Shown one piece after another: positions 34,407 through 42,614 of a stretch of DNA of 60,227 nt. The position numbers and the translations under genes are program-made. Source of the DNA: JALVIU01 sp964462295 (lineage in GTDB: Bacteria > Atribacterota > JALVIU01); NCBI GenBank assembly GCA_964462295.1, contig CAYWXH010000005.1, forward strand, positions 1 to 60,227, given 5' to 3'. Every line of letters starts with the position of its first letter. Position 1 is the first letter of the stretch. A model generated the notes under the pieces. The model was not told the DNA's origin. It saw only the letters and a program-made list of their open reading frames with translations, and did not search any database.

Positions 34407-34596
34407 AAAAGGGAAACCCCGCCGTGCCGTGTACCTAGGTTTTGACCCTATCCTCAGATACGGTGGGAACCTCCTTGCAAGTAAACTTGTCATGCCAGAT
34501 AAGGCACGAACTGTTACTTGCAAGAGAAAAAGCTCCCTCTGATATAGGTGTTGGCTCAAAACCCTTAACCAGTAACACGAACACGGTAGGGTTTCA
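34407..34596 (-). ncRNA. ssrS: 6S RNA (SsrS)
   Basis: A ~190-nt structured RNA in a 261-bp gap with no protein. On the minus strand the ends pair through GAAACCC with GGGTTTC and CCGTG with CACGG (34421-34428 against about 34582-34597). Next, GGTTTTGA (34556-34563) pairs with TCAAAACC (34438-34445). A largely unpaired middle follows, and the tip is an 11-bp perfect hairpin CTTGCAAGTAA (34514-34524 with 34474-34484). This rod with a central bubble is the 6S form, which mimics an open promoter and binds sigma70-RNA polymerase. The length matches (184 nt in E. coli), it has its own promoter, and the 5-formyl-THF cyclo-ligase gene follows. Not confirmed with a covariance model. Confidence 0.8.
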
Positions 34597-34601
34597 CTCT
34601 T

Positions 34602-34630
34602 ATAATATCATAAAGAGCGTTTTTTTTCAA
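34602..34630 (-). promoter_or_regulatory. Sigma70 promoter for 6S RNA
   Basis: On the minus strand TTGAAA (34625-34630), a 17-bp spacer and TATTAT (34602-34607); the start would be near 34596, exactly where the closing stem of the RNA begins. Confidence 0.78.
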
Positions 34631-34650
34631 GATAAAAAGATAGGAAAATA

Positions 34651-35226
34651 CTATTTTAAAGTATTTACTATATAGGAAATAAATTTACTTAAAAGTCCTA
34701 ATCCCTTATTATATATAGAGAAATCTACTTTTTTATTCTTTACCCCTTCCATTTTTTCTATATGTGTAAATTCAGGGATAAGTGCAAGGTAAAACAATAT
34801 TTTATACTTATCATAATCTTCTTTGCTGAAATTTTCAAACATCTCTTTAATGGTAAAATTTTTAAATTTAGAAGGAAAATATAAACTCGGATATTCCCCC
34901 AATAGAATTGTATCAAAACCAAAATTTTCTATAATTTTAAGGTAAGAATCAATAAGGCCTTCTTCTCCTTCAGAAATCCATAAAGGGTGATATAAAACTA
35001 TATTACTTACCTCACATACATACTCCATTATACGAGAAAGAAAAAATCCCTCTGCTCCCATAGAGAGATAGTGTGTATCTGTATATCTTGCTATAGGGAC
35101 CACAAGTTTATATCCTAAATTCCTTCTTTTTTCGATCTCATCAAAAGGCATGGTAGTAATATAAATACCTGCGGGAAGGTCTCCTCTCCCACTAATTGGT
35201 GGAAAACTGTATAGTTCTTTTCCCAT
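34651..35226 (-). CDS. Protein of unknown function, 191 residues
   Basis: I do not recognise this family. The protein is soluble, with no signal or membrane segment. Visible segments are SGRGDLPAGIYITT near the N-terminus, KLVVPIARYTDTHYLSMGAEG (split around residues 40-60), and NIVLYHPLW then FGFDTILLGEYPS. The order of a beta strand, D-T-H, then a GF-D strand weakly recalls the creatininase fold, but its metal ligands are not clearly present, so this is only a hint. The start overlaps the 3' end of the YprB-like exonuclease gene by 35 bp, so the two are probably coupled. The stop is 21 bp before the -35 of the 6S promoter. Confidence 0.7.
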   Translation of the reverse strand: MGKELYSFPPISGRGDLPAGIYITTMPFDEIEKRRNLGYKLVVPIARYTDTHYLSMGAEGFFLSRIMEYVCEVSNIVLYHPLWISEGEEGLIDSYLKIIENFGFDTILLGEYPSLYFPSKFKNFTIKEMFENFSKEDYDKYKILFYLALIPEFTHIEKMEGVKNKKVDFSIYNKGLGLLSKFISYIVNTLK

Positions 35227-35845
35227 AAGCTAAATCCTCTTTTATTATATTTTCTAATAGATAGTACAATGAAATTATATCTTGTCTATTATGTTTCAGT
35301 ATCTTTTCAAGATAGTGCATACTTTTTTCCTTTAGATATAAATCAAAGTAAATAGGTACCATAAAACCTGGCAAATCATCTCCTCTTTCTATTCTAAGAA
35401 CTTTTTCCTCTACATTTTTCAAACTACAACTCCCTATTTTCTTTTTCCAAAGGCGTCTTGTGATTTTTAAAAGATCTATATGATACCTCTTCTTTATCTC
35501 TTCTATAAAGCTATCTTTCCGTTGCATTTTTAATCTATTTAAAAACAAAGGTAAATCGAATTTTTCTCCATTATAAGTAAAGATAAACTCCCGGTTTATA
35601 ATCTCATTGTATATCTTTTCATACATATCTTTTTCAAAGCTCTCATCATTTATCACAAACTGTTTTACAAAAAACTTTTTATTTACTATAAATCCAATAC
35701 CTATCAAAAAAATGAAATTGCTCTTTGTAAGGGCAAGACCTGTAGTCTCTATATCAAAAAATAGAAACTTACTTAGATCTACATCTTTCTCAAAATATAG
35801 ATCTAAAAGTTGGGTGCTAATCTCATCTTCCCACAAAAAAATCAT
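35192..35845 (-). CDS. YprB-like ribonuclease H-fold 3'-5' exonuclease domain protein
   Basis: A 217-residue protein of the RNase_H_2/YprB type. The DEDD exonuclease motifs are visible: FFDIETTGL (ExoI, near 29-37), FTYNGEKFDLPLFL (ExoII) and HNRQDIISLYYLL (ExoIII with its Asp). YprB in Firmicutes is partnered with a DExH helicase YprA; none is encoded here. DNA or RNA 3'-5' exonuclease activity is inferred from motifs. It directly abuts the Asp23 gene and overlaps the unknown 191-residue gene by 35 bp. Confidence 0.85.
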   Translation of the reverse strand: MIFLWEDEISTQLLDLYFEKDVDLSKFLFFDIETTGLALTKSNFIFLIGIGFIVNKKFFVKQFVINDESFEKDMYEKIYNEIINREFIFTYNGEKFDLPLFLNRLKMQRKDSFIEEIKKRYHIDLLKITRRLWKKKIGSCSLKNVEEKVLRIERGDDLPGFMVPIYFDLYLKEKSMHYLEKILKHNRQDIISLYYLLENIIKEDLAYGKRTIQFSTN

Positions 35846-36202
35846 TTATCTTTCAATTCCTAATATCTCAACATTTATCTCTTTTACCTCTACTCCCAAT
35901 TTTTCTTCTATGTCTTTTTTTATATTGTTTTTGAGGGTTCTAATAGTATCTTCTATAGTTATACCATACTCAATGGAGAGAGGAATATTTATTATAAGTT
36001 GATTGTTATCGTTTTTTTCTACTGTAATTCTTGGCTCTTTTTCTCTATGGCCCAAACCTATAAGTTTAGATTTTGCCCTCTTCCCTAAAGAGAACTCCCT
36101 TAACCCATTTAATTTCGCTATATTTTTCTCTATTATAGAAAAAATTACATCATTTGTTATTGATACTTCTCCAAAATTTTTACTTTGGACTATCTCATCC
36201 AT
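35846..36202 (-). CDS. Asp23/Gls24 family protein
   Basis: A 118-residue member of the Asp23/Gls24 (DUF322) family: GEVSITNDVIFSIIEKNIAKLNG followed by a strand-rich region (IIINIPLSIEYGITIED) and the closing VKEINVEILGIE. In Firmicutes such proteins are envelope-stress or membrane-associated scaffold proteins; here it has no membrane segment of its own. The start overlaps the agmatinase stop by one base and the exonuclease follows immediately. Confidence 0.88.
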   Translation of the reverse strand: MDEIVQSKNFGEVSITNDVIFSIIEKNIAKLNGLREFSLGKRAKSKLIGLGHREKEPRITVEKNDNNQLIINIPLSIEYGITIEDTIRTLKNNIKKDIEEKLGVEVKEINVEILGIER

Positions 36203-37071
36203 TATAGAAGCCTCTCCTTCTGTTGAATAAAACCTATAAATCTATAAATAAGTTTCGCTATAGAAAAGTTCGGGTGTACAAGATAAGGAATAGGTGAAAG
36301 TTCTACTACATCAAATCCTATAACATTTTTTTGCTCTACAATCAATTTTAAGGTATCAGAAATATCTCTAAACATTAAACCCTCAGGCTCAGGGGTGCCT
36401 ACAGAAGGTATAATGGAGGGATCGAATACATCAACATCTAATGTTATATAAACATTATCATCTATAACCTTTAATAGCTCTTCTACTTTTTTCAAACTAA
36501 ATTCAGATGCCTTTACAAAGATTACTCTACTTGAAGAAGACATAAAGTCTATCTCTTCTTTGGATACACTCCTTATCCCTAATTGCAAAATATCTACATA
36601 TTCTACAATTCTTCTTCCTACAGAGGCATGGCCATATTTAGTGCCCTCATATTCATCTCTCATATCGGCATGTGCATCAAACTGAATCACAGTAAAAGAA
36701 ATATCCTTTTCATAAAATGAAAGTATAGGTCCTAAAGAGATACTATGGTCTCCTCCTAAAACTATGGGAAACTTGCCATCCTCTACTACTTTTGTAACCA
36801 CATTTTTTACATCATTTATAACATTTTCTGGGCCAGCTTTGTTTGTCTCCATCTCATCTAAGGTATAAATTCCTATCTTATATGGTTCAAAATCCTCTTC
36901 TATATCATAAAATTCTAAAAAACGAGAGGCATCTATTATTTCTTTGGGTCCAAATCTTGTTCCTGTCATATAAGAAGTAGTAGAATCGTATGGTACAGGT
37001 ATAATAACGATCTTTGATGTTTCATAAGATGGTTTAAAACCACCAAATGTATAAGGAAGAATGTTCAACAT
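36202..37071 (-). CDS. speB: Agmatinase / ureohydrolase
   Basis: A 289-residue binuclear-manganese ureohydrolase. The ligand motifs GGDHSISLG, FDAHADMRDEY and DVDVFDPSIIPSVGTPEPEG are complete. GTPEPEG and the N-terminal VPYDSTTSYMTGTRFGP are typical of agmatinases (putrescine from agmatine) more than arginases. No arginine decarboxylase or spermidine synthase gene is in the window, so the pathway cannot be completed from here. One-base overlap with the Asp23 gene; 1 bp after the EndoQ-like gene. Confidence 0.92.
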   Translation of the reverse strand: MLNILPYTFGGFKPSYETSKIVIIPVPYDSTTSYMTGTRFGPKEIIDASRFLEFYDIEEDFEPYKIGIYTLDEMETNKAGPENVINDVKNVVTKVVEDGKFPIVLGGDHSISLGPILSFYEKDISFTVIQFDAHADMRDEYEGTKYGHASVGRRIVEYVDILQLGIRSVSKEEIDFMSSSSRVIFVKASEFSLKKVEELLKVIDDNVYITLDVDVFDPSIIPSVGTPEPEGLMFRDISDTLKLIVEQKNVIGFDVVELSPIPYLVHPNFSIAKLIYRFIGFIQQKERLL

Positions 37072-37072
37072 T

Positions 37073-38317
37073 TCACCTCTTGGCTAATTTATTTAAATCA
37101 AATAAACTTTTAATTTTGTACTCTTTTTTTGTATCAACTTTTCCATATACCCCTCCACCCCCTGGCAAAAGTGTAAGCTCTCCATTTCTTGCAAGGATAA
37201 TATTTTTTGCTATTTTCGGATTGGTTACCTGTAATAGATCTTCATATGTAGCCTTGTGAAGTATATTCATTTCTGTACCAAAGTAATCAAAAAGTCTTTC
37301 TAAAAGCTTTTTCCCTATACCAGGAACAAATTCTAAGGGTACTTGATAATGATAAGGTGGCCTATGAGAAGGATGTTTTGGCTCTTTATAGTCAGAGATA
37401 TCAATAACTCTATCAAAAACCCCCATTGTTACATTAAGACTACCACATTTTTCACACTTAAACACAGGAGGAGGGGATGTAGCAATATGCCCGCAATCAT
37501 TACAGTATGTCCTATGATACTTACCTAATTTTGGGTCCATACCGTAATTTGCTATAATTTTTCTTCCCTCTCTCCTATATAGAGCAAGCAATACTTCTTT
37601 GTATGTGGGTTTTTCCATCAAAAATATATTATACTCCCTTCCTATCTTTGGTAAAGAATGGGCATCAGAATTACTAAGAAATGTAAAATCGCTAAGTTCT
37701 GCTATATGATCTGCTATATCTGTATCTGCACTTAGCCCAAGCTCTACCGCAGGTATCTTTTCCATTGTCTTTTTTGTAAAGATATCACTAAGCCTTCTTG
37801 CACAGTTGCCATATACACTTTTATGGGGGGTAAAGGCATGGGCAGGAAATAAAATCCCCCCTATATCATTTACAATATTGAATATCTCTTGCGCCCTCTT
37901 TCTTGTATTTTGTGTACTTAAATTAGGATTTTTAACAAGGCGAGTAAGTATATTAGAAAACTTTTTTACATCCTCAAGATAAGGAAAAAGTGCTACATGA
38001 TGTGCATGACCCCCTCCTTTTTCTTCTACCTCTACTTCACTTGCAAGAAGCACTGTTACCTTTTTATCATACACCAACCCACCATCTTGAAGTGCTTCCA
38101 TTTTACCTGTATCCAAAAGTTCTTCTATATCCTCTATTACTGAAGGAGATGCCGAATCTACAATCCCTACTATGTCTATACCCTTTCTATATGCACATTC
38201 TCTTGAGATATTTTCAAAAGTAAGATCACGGGAGGCCGTAATCTTTACCGCCCTCCCTTTTTTTGTCCTTCCTATATGTACATGAAGATCTACAAAAAAT
38301 TCTCTTAATTCTCCCAT
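37073..38317 (-). CDS. EndoQ-like PHP-domain nuclease
   Basis: A protein of 414 residues from the chosen ATG. It has an N-terminal PHP metallo-domain (FVDLHVHIGRT with the H-x-H, GGHAHHVALFP, LFPAHAFTP, and SNSDAHSLPKIG), a four-Cys zinc ribbon (CNDCGH and CEKCGS), and a C-terminal helix-hairpin-helix region (PGIGKKLLERLFDYFG). This layout is that of the EndoQ family, which cleaves 5' to deaminated bases such as uracil and hypoxanthine; it is known mainly from Thermococcales and some bacteria. Lesion specificity is inferred. I use the second Met (38315-38317) because AAGGG precedes it; the first overlaps the Nudix stop. Confidence 0.85.
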   Translation of the reverse strand: MGELREFFVDLHVHIGRTKKGRAVKITASRDLTFENISRECAYRKGIDIVGIVDSASPSVIEDIEELLDTGKMEALQDGGLVYDKKVTVLLASEVEVEEKGGGHAHHVALFPYLEDVKKFSNILTRLVKNPNLSTQNTRKRAQEIFNIVNDIGGILFPAHAFTPHKSVYGNCARRLSDIFTKKTMEKIPAVELGLSADTDIADHIAELSDFTFLSNSDAHSLPKIGREYNIFLMEKPTYKEVLLALYRREGRKIIANYGMDPKLGKYHRTYCNDCGHIATSPPPVFKCEKCGSLNVTMGVFDRVIDISDYKEPKHPSHRPPYHYQVPLEFVPGIGKKLLERLFDYFGTEMNILHKATYEDLLQVTNPKIAKNIILARNGELTLLPGGGGVYGKVDTKKEYKIKSLFDLNKLAKR

Positions 38318-38318
38318 A

Positions 38319-38846
38319 CTATACCCTTGATTTCTCATTAAAAGTAAGGATACCTATAATTGTTTTTGCATCCTCTATTTTACCTTCTAAAACCATAGAT
38401 AAGGCTTCATTAAATGGTATCTTTTCTATTTCTATAAACTCATCAAAATCCATCTCTCCTGATTCTTCATAAAGACCTTTTGCTATATATATATGGAGCC
38501 TCTCGGTAGTAAATCCTGGTGTGGAATAAAAAGATATAAGGGGCGTAAACTCTCTTGCCGCAAAACCTGTCTCTTCTATAAGCTCTCTTTTTGCACATTC
38601 AAGAGGGTCTTCTCCCTCCTCCAATGTTCCTGCAGGTATTTCAAGTAAAATTTTTTCGGCAGGTTTTCTATATTGTTTTACCATAACAATATTTCCATCA
38701 TCATCTATAGGTAAAATAGCAGCAGCTCCCCTATGAACGATTATTTCTCTCTTGCTCTTTCTTCCATTTGGAAGTTCTACCTCGTCAATTTTGAGATTTA
38801 CCACCCTTCCCCTATAAATCCATTCAGTTTTTAAGGTTTTTTCCAT
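38319..38846 (-). CDS. Nudix hydrolase, ADP-ribose pyrophosphatase type
   Basis: A 175-residue Nudix enzyme. The Nudix box G-x5-E-x7-R-E-L-x-E-E-x-G is complete, from GTLEEGEDP to RELIEETGF. RGAAAILPIDDDGNIVMVKQYR upstream and the downstream FYSTPGFTTERLHIYIA (a Pro about 16 residues after the box) match ADP-ribose pyrophosphatases, which hydrolyse ADP-ribose to AMP and ribose 5-phosphate. I use ATG 38846 rather than the GTG five codons earlier because GGGG precedes it and it starts one base after the stop of the peptidase gene. Confidence 0.92.
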   Translation of the reverse strand: MEKTLKTEWIYRGRVVNLKIDEVELPNGRKSKREIIVHRGAAAILPIDDDGNIVMVKQYRKPAEKILLEIPAGTLEEGEDPLECAKRELIEETGFAAREFTPLISFYSTPGFTTERLHIYIAKGLYEESGEMDFDEFIEIEKIPFNEALSMVLEGKIEDAKTIIGILTFNEKSRV

Positions 38847-38847
38847 T

Positions 38848-39969
38848 TTAGTATACCCCACTTAAAGAAAGTAAAATATTAGATACTTTCACAATATCAT
38901 TTATATCTACCCACTCATTTAAGGAATGTGGATTATGTGTACCTTCACTCATTACAAGAGATGGGATTCCCATTTTATTAAATACATTGGCATCACTTCC
39001 ACCATTTGTAAATGTAAGCTCATATTCCATTCCAAGTCTATTGTAGGCAGATATAATAAATTTTACTACAGGTTCACTCTCTTTAATATGGTATGCCTTA
39101 AATCCTTCTATTTTTTTGAAATCCACTTTTGCCTTATTCTCTTTTGCTATATTTTCAGTCTTTTTTTCTACATCTTCAAGTAGGGTCTGAATTTTTTGCT
39201 CATTATGACTTCTTGCCTCACCTATAAATTCCACCCTTTCAGGTACAATATTAAATGCTCTACCACCAGAGATTCTCCCTATATTAAATGTTGTCTCCTT
39301 ATCAATCCTACCCATCTTAAAAGAAGATATCATCTTACTTGCAACCCATATAGCATTAACTCCTAACTCGGGATTAACCCCTGCATGTGCAGCTTTTCCA
39401 TATACCCTAAAATACAGTTCATAATGAGAAGGTGCCCTGTGAATAATGTACTTTGGGTCATTAGAGCTATCAATTACATATGCAAAATCTATCTTCTTTC
39501 CTTTTAGATCTATATTTTTTGCACCCAAAAGACCTATTTCTTCAGAAATAGTAAAGGCAGCTACAATATCACCAGAGGGGGAAACCCCATTTTCTACAAG
39601 TACTGTATATAATTCGAGGATAGCCGCTATGCCTGCCTTATCATCTGACCCTAAAATTGTGGTCCCATCACTCTTTACAATATCCCCTTCTATTTGAGGT
39701 CTTACCCCTTCGCCTACAGGGCCTACTGTGTCCATGTGGGCAGAAAACATAATAGTTGGTCCATCTCCCTTGCCTTTAAGGTGTGCGATTATATTCCCCG
39801 TATTTGACCCAATTTTCTCACCTGCATTATCAATATAGTATGGAATTTTAAGTTTATCTAATATGCTCTCTATGTATTCTGCTACAGGTTTTTCATGCCT
39901 TGATAGACTTGGGAGTTTCACAAGTTCTATAAAATAGTTTAAAATCCTTTCTTTGCTTGGTTTTAACAT
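38848..39969 (-). CDS. M20 family metallopeptidase, PepT-like
   Basis: A 373-residue dinuclear zinc exopeptidase. Metal and catalytic motifs are visible: FSAHMDTVGP, GSDDKAGIAAIL, and ISEEIGLLGAKN with the general-base Glu, and the C-terminal SEGTHNPHSLNEWVDI with the final His. A dimerisation domain occupies the middle. It is nearest peptidase T-like aminotripeptidases, though other M20 peptidases are possible. ATG 39967-39969 is chosen over an upstream ATG because AAAGGAG lies 8 nt before it. Located between polA and the Nudix gene. Confidence 0.9.
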   Translation of the reverse strand: MLKPSKERILNYFIELVKLPSLSRHEKPVAEYIESILDKLKIPYYIDNAGEKIGSNTGNIIAHLKGKGDGPTIMFSAHMDTVGPVGEGVRPQIEGDIVKSDGTTILGSDDKAGIAAILELYTVLVENGVSPSGDIVAAFTISEEIGLLGAKNIDLKGKKIDFAYVIDSSNDPKYIIHRAPSHYELYFRVYGKAAHAGVNPELGVNAIWVASKMISSFKMGRIDKETTFNIGRISGGRAFNIVPERVEFIGEARSHNEQKIQTLLEDVEKKTENIAKENKAKVDFKKIEGFKAYHIKESEPVVKFIISAYNRLGMEYELTFTNGGSDANVFNKMGIPSLVMSEGTHNPHSLNEWVDINDIVKVSNILLSLSGVY

Positions 39970-39992
39970 AGGTATATCTCCTTTCTCCATAT

Positions 39993-42608
39993 TTATATAT
40001 CTATCATATCTCTCCAGTTAGTCCCAATTTTTATATCCACCTTTAATGGGACTTTTAATTTTATACAGTTTTCCATTATATCTTTTATTTCATTGATAAT
40101 AACATCTTTGTCTTCTTTTGGTGCCTCAATCAAAAGCTCATCATGTATCTGTAATATAAGTCTTGCCATAGGAGATTTTTTTTCGATAAATTCTTGAACC
40201 TTTATCATAGAAACCTTAATAAGGTCAGCTGCACTTCCCTGGATAGGTGTATTAACAGCAGCTCTTTCAGAAAATTCTCGTACATTTCTATATTTACTAT
40301 TTATACCTGGAAGATATCTTCTCCTGTTAAATAAAGTTGTTACATAGCCATTTTCCTTTGCCTTTTCTTTAAGTTCTTCTATAAACTCTTTTACCTTAGG
40401 GTATCTTTCAAAATATCTCTCTATATATTCTTTTGCCTCTTTTCGTTCTATGCCTAAGTTTTGGGAAAGACCGTAATCGCTTATACCATATATGATGCCA
40501 AAATTTACAGCCTTTGCAGCCCGTCTCATATTACTTGTAACCTTTTCTTCTGGTACCCCAAAAATTTCACTTGCAGTAATTGTATGTATATCTTTTCCTT
40601 TTATAAAAGCATCTATAAGATTTTTATCTCCTGACATATGTGCAAGGATTCTAAGCTCTATCTGGGAATAATCAAAAGAATACAGTAGATTTCCCTCCTC
40701 TGATATGAAGGCCCTTCTTATATCTTTTCCAAGCTCTGTCCTTATAGGAATGTTTTGAAGATTTGGGTCACTACTACTTAGTCTCCCTGTAGCTGTACCT
40801 GTTTGGTTATAAGTTGTATGAATTCTTTTTGTTCTTTCATTTACAAGTTTTATAAGGGCATCCACATAGGTAGAGAGTAATTTTGTAAGTTGCCTATAAG
40901 CTATAATCTTTTCTGCAATTTCATAGTCTTTTGCAAGTGTCTCAAGAACTGATATATCTGTAGAATATCCTGTCTGGGTCTTTTTGATAACTGGATATCC
41001 AAGTTTTTCAAATAAAATTATCCCTAACTGTTTAGGAGAATTTATATTAAACTCCTCTCCTGCCAATTTATAGATCTCTTGTTGGAGAGAAGATATTTTG
41101 TTCTCTAATTCCTTTTTCATTTTATGAAGATATGCAACATCTAATTTAATACCATTTAATTCCATTTTTGCAAGTACTCGAGATAGGGGCATCTCTATAT
41201 TATAAAATAACTCTTTGAGGCCAAATTCTTCAAGTTTTCTCAAAAGCACCTTTTTTAGTCTATGAATTACCTTTACAGTATCTATACCCTTCTCTATCTC
41301 TTCAGTATATGCACCCATTCTATATTTGAGATGTTCAAAGGTAATATCTTCCAAGGGATACTTACCTTTCCCTGGATCTAGTAAATATGATGCAATCATA
41401 GGGTCAAAATCTTTACTTTCCACCTTAAAATCATTTAATTGAAAATATATATAGGCATCCTTTATATTATAGCTGTTTTTTTCAGTATTATGCTCCCAAA
41501 TTTCTTTTGATTTTTTAAAAAACTCCTTGTCTAATATCCAATAATTCTCATCAATATCCAAGATGATTTTTTTGAAAATAGATCTTATTGGATGACCTTT
41601 ATCTTTAAGAATAACAAAAGAAAACTCTCTCTTCTCATCTATTAAAGATTTTAATTCTTTTATATCCCCTGATGTACTAATATGCTTTATATTTGTACTT
41701 GCTTCCACTATTTTTGTATCCTCTTTTGGTAAAGTATTTGAAAACAATCTTTTTATAAGTTGCTTAAATTCTAGCCTTTCAAAAAGAGATAATAACTTAT
41801 CAGTATTTTTATTTTCAGGGTTAAATTTAATCTTTTCGAAATCTATCTCTATAGGTATATCTCTTATAATAGTCGCAAGCCTCTTACTTAAAATCGCCTG
41901 GTCCTTAAATGCACGAAGATTTTCCCTTCTCTTTTTCCCTGGAACTTGAGATATATTTTCTAATACCTTTTCCAAAGAGTCAAACCTTTTTATAAGATCA
42001 GAGGCTGTTTTCTCACCTACTCCTGGTACTCCTGGTATATTATCTGAGGTATCACCTTTTAATCCTATGAAATCTGGAATCTGACGGGGAAGGATACCAA
42101 ATCGCTCTACCACCTTCTCCTCATCGTATAAATCCATATCGGTAATACCCCTCTGGGTAAGGAGCACTTTAACTTGTGGACTAACGAGTTGTAGGGCATC
42201 TCTATCTCCTGTGACTATATAGACTTCATAGCCTGCCTTTTCTCCTAATCGGGCAATTGTACCTATTAAATCATCTGCCTCATATCCCTCTTTTTCAAAG
42301 ATGGGTATACCCAAAGCAGAGATTACCTCTTTTATGAGTGGTAGTTGAAATACAAGATCTTCTGGCATAGAAGGTCTCTGGGCTTTATATTTATCATATT
42401 CTTCATGTCTAAATGTAGGTCCTTTTTTGTCAAATGTAGCAATTATAGCATAAGGATTTTCATCTATTAACTTAAGAAGCATTTGCGTAAAGCCGTAAAC
42501 TGCCCCTGTTGGCTCTCCCTTTGAGTTGGTTAATGGAGGAAGTGCATAGAAAGCCCTATAGGCAAGTCCATTACCATCTATTAAAAAGATCTTTTTATTT
42601 TTTGACAT
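39993..42608 (-). CDS. polA: DNA polymerase I, proofreading-deficient type
   Basis: An 871-residue family A polymerase. The N-terminal 5' nuclease (1-290) has IDGNGLAYRAFYALPP, EGYEADDLIG and GLKGDTSDNIPGVPGVG. The middle (about 300-460) corresponds to the 3'-5' exonuclease fold, but I find no D-x-E ExoI motif or other DEDD residues, so proofreading is probably absent, as in Taq polymerase. The polymerase domain is intact, with FDYSQIELRILAHMSGD (motif A), RRAAKAVNFGIIYG (motif B) and LQIHDELLIEAP (motif C). It acts in Okazaki fragment maturation and repair. The gene lies 6 bp after the epmA-like gene. Confidence 0.96.
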   Translation of the reverse strand: MSKNKKIFLIDGNGLAYRAFYALPPLTNSKGEPTGAVYGFTQMLLKLIDENPYAIIATFDKKGPTFRHEEYDKYKAQRPSMPEDLVFQLPLIKEVISALGIPIFEKEGYEADDLIGTIARLGEKAGYEVYIVTGDRDALQLVSPQVKVLLTQRGITDMDLYDEEKVVERFGILPRQIPDFIGLKGDTSDNIPGVPGVGEKTASDLIKRFDSLEKVLENISQVPGKKRRENLRAFKDQAILSKRLATIIRDIPIEIDFEKIKFNPENKNTDKLLSLFERLEFKQLIKRLFSNTLPKEDTKIVEASTNIKHISTSGDIKELKSLIDEKREFSFVILKDKGHPIRSIFKKIILDIDENYWILDKEFFKKSKEIWEHNTEKNSYNIKDAYIYFQLNDFKVESKDFDPMIASYLLDPGKGKYPLEDITFEHLKYRMGAYTEEIEKGIDTVKVIHRLKKVLLRKLEEFGLKELFYNIEMPLSRVLAKMELNGIKLDVAYLHKMKKELENKISSLQQEIYKLAGEEFNINSPKQLGIILFEKLGYPVIKKTQTGYSTDISVLETLAKDYEIAEKIIAYRQLTKLLSTYVDALIKLVNERTKRIHTTYNQTGTATGRLSSSDPNLQNIPIRTELGKDIRRAFISEEGNLLYSFDYSQIELRILAHMSGDKNLIDAFIKGKDIHTITASEIFGVPEEKVTSNMRRAAKAVNFGIIYGISDYGLSQNLGIERKEAKEYIERYFERYPKVKEFIEELKEKAKENGYVTTLFNRRRYLPGINSKYRNVREFSERAAVNTPIQGSAADLIKVSMIKVQEFIEKKSPMARLILQIHDELLIEAPKEDKDVIINEIKDIMENCIKLKVPLKVDIKIGTNWRDMIDI

Positions 42609-42614
42609 AAGTTA

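Noticed and set aside
34360..34675. Two short plus-strand open frames overlapping the 6S RNA region
   Set aside because: The region folds as a structured RNA with its own minus-strand promoter, and the frames show no protein-like features.
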